A DNA stretch of 23,772 nucleotides from JBOGDS01 sp050743075 (GTDB lineage Bacteria > Actinomycetota > Actinomycetes > Jiangellales > Jiangellaceae): assembly GCA_050743075.1 (NCBI GenBank), contig JBOGDS010000060.1:1-23772 (forward strand). Direction: 5' to 3'. This document shows, piece after piece, positions 22,636 through 23,772 of this stretch. Under the pieces are notes generated by a model that saw nothing but the letters and a program-made list of their open reading frames with translations, was not told the origin of the DNA and ran no database searches. Both the position numbers and the translations under genes were made by a program. The first letter of the stretch is position 1, and each line of letters opens with the position of its first letter.

Positions 22636-23772
22636 CGTCCCCGCGTTGAGCTCCCGGTAGACGGCCGGCACGACCTTGCGCAGGTACCGGCCGAGCGTGA
22701 CGAACGAGCTGCCCGAGGACCGGAACGCGTAGCTGATCGGCACCTCGCCGTAAACGAAGCCCTTGCCGAGCAGGTCGAGTGTCAGCACCTGGGCGTAGTT
22801 GTAGTCGTGGGCGACCTCGGCTGCTGCAGCGGCCCGCGGCGAGAAGGCGCGGTACCCGCTCTGCCCGTCGGTCAGGTCACGGCGTCGGGACATCCACCGC
22901 ACCCACCGGGTGAGCGCCACGTTGCCGAGCCGGCGGTGGGGCAGCATCCGGCGGATCTCGCCGGCGAAGCGGGAGCCGACGACGTAGTCGGCCGACCCGT
23001 CGAGAATCGGACCGGCCAGCAGGGCCAGCTCCGTCGGGTCGTACTCGAGATCCGCGTCGAGGTAGACGACAGCGGCGGGGGCCACTGCGGTCGCCTCGGC
23101 CAGCCCGCGCCGCACGGCCGCACCCAGGCCGAGATTGCGGGGCTGGCTGGCGACCATCGCGCCCGCCTGACGAGCCAGCCCGGCCGAGCGGTCGGTCGAC
23201 CCGTCGTCGACGACGAGCGCTACGACGCGGTGGCCGTGCACCGCCGCCGGAAGTCGCCGTACGACCTCGGCGATCGTCGCCTCCTCGTCGTGGACGGGGA
23301 TCATGGCGACGACGGGTGCGTCCGGCGCCACCGGGAGACGCGGCGGCCGGTCGGGTAGCTGCCGGGGGAGCCGGAACCTGCCCCAGTACCCTGGCGCGGG
23401 CCAGAACAGCGCATGCCCGCCGACCACCAGCGCGTAGCCGGTCTTGACCGCGTGTGTCGTCAGGGCGACGGCGAAGGCGGCACCGGCAGGCACGCCCAAC
23501 GCGACGAGAGCGGCGGTGGCCGCAGCCTCGTATGTACCGAATCCGCCCGGCGTGACCGCGACCGTCTGCGCCGCGATCGTGGCGGCGGTGACGGCCACGG
23601 CGTCCCAGGGCGACAGCGCGATCCCGGCGACCCGGGCGACCTCCCAGACCACGGCGGCTTCCAGTGCCCAGGCCAGGACGGTCGCGATCAGGGCGCCCGC
23701 GCTCGGCAACCGCACGCCAGCACCGACCGCGCGCAGGCGGCGCGACCAGGCCACGCCCGCAGCACCGAAGGC
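22366..23772 (-). CDS. Flippase-like membrane domain fused to GT2 glycosyltransferase, 5' end beyond window
   Basis: The visible part is 468 residues; the start is outside the window. The N-terminal ~130 residues are the end of a lysylphosphatidylglycerol-synthase/AglD-type membrane domain (AVTPGGFGTYEAAATAALVALGVP, then a further helix). A GT2 domain of the polyprenyl-phosphate mannose/glucose synthase type follows: MIPVHDEEATIAEVVRRLP, VVDDGSTDRS, NLGLGAAVRRGL, YLDADLEYDP (DxD metal site) and GSRFAGEIRRMLPHRRLGN...TDGQSGYRAF. It probably transfers a nucleotide sugar to a lipid carrier at the inner face of the membrane. Homology appears to end near YRELNAGTSVLDD (about 22630). The frame then runs some 90 codons antisense to the FAD gene before a stop, so the true C-terminus is uncertain. 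Confidence 0.85.
   Translation of the reverse strand, partial: AFGAAGVAWSRRLRAVGAGVRLPSAGALIATVLAWALEAAVVWEVARVAGIALSPWDAVAVTAATIAAQTVAVTPGGFGTYEAAATAALVALGVPAGAAFAVALTTHAVKTGYALVVGGHALFWPAPGYWGRFRLPRQLPDRPPRLPVAPDAPVVAMIPVHDEEATIAEVVRRLPAAVHGHRVVALVVDDGSTDRSAGLARQAGAMVASQPRNLGLGAAVRRGLAEATAVAPAAVVYLDADLEYDPTELALLAGPILDGSADYVVGSRFAGEIRRMLPHRRLGNVALTRWVRWMSRRRDLTDGQSGYRAFSPRAAAAAEVAHDYNYAQVLTLDLLGKGFVYGEVPISYAFRSSGSSFVTLGRYLRKVVPAVYRELNAGTSVLDDVVVVPLAGGRPGVAVEPAVVPEGVDGVVGHHQGVVGVVVREQPLPAEGHDPPQHPRPPVHTGEVALEAHAVHRVHLAQPAGLDV

Overview
The window comes from a high-GC actinobacterium. The codons are strongly G/C-ended, several genes start with GTG or TTG, and some starts sit directly behind a TANNNT -10 box in leaderless fashion. 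The block DUF4193 - DUF3093 - hotdog thioesterase - dut - DUF3710 - OB-fold - DUF3159 - two TrkA-like genes - APC permease is the chromosomal order I know from mycobacteria (around Rv2699c-Rv2690c) and, more loosely, Streptomyces. The genus cannot be settled from this stretch.

Layout. (1) 1-1422 is decaying: the right end of an IS630-type element cuts an ABC-2 permease gene, and the ABC ATPase gene beside it is frameshifted. (2) 1673-5363 holds the conserved actinobacterial block: a small zinc-ribbon protein, a divergent membrane protein, then a tightly packed run (thioesterase, dUTPase, DUF3710, OB-fold protein, membrane DUF3159) with ATGA/GTGA overlaps. (3) 5385-8859 looks like a potassium module: two RCK/TrkA-type proteins (ceoB, ceoC), with a divergent permease that resembles the K+ importer KimA and keeps the residues reported to bind K+ there. 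(4) 9004-9935 is a frameshifted F420-type LLM oxidoreductase gene. (5) 9981-13163 is aconitase with its own promoter and a palindromic candidate operator, framed by a pair of 100-bp inverted repeats that are 92% identical. (6) 13204-15865 holds a small four-helix membrane protein divergent from dxs, the first enzyme of the MEP isoprenoid pathway. (7) 16025-19449 (minus) is a fadA-fadB fatty acid beta-oxidation operon. (8) 19511-21154 (minus) holds an AlkD-like DNA glycosylase gene and a FhuF-like 2Fe-2S protein gene with an IdeR/DmdR-type iron box upstream. (9) 21238-23772 holds an FAD-dependent oxidoreductase convergent with a flippase-like/GT2 glycosyltransferase fusion that runs off the window.

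Most of the window is core metabolism and housekeeping. The points that most deserve a second look are the KimA-like permease beside the RCK pair, the inverted repeats around aconitase, the iron box (and possible ATC start) of the FhuF-like gene, the palindrome in the aconitase promoter, and the three broken genes. I found no tRNA, rRNA, CRISPR array or defence system.
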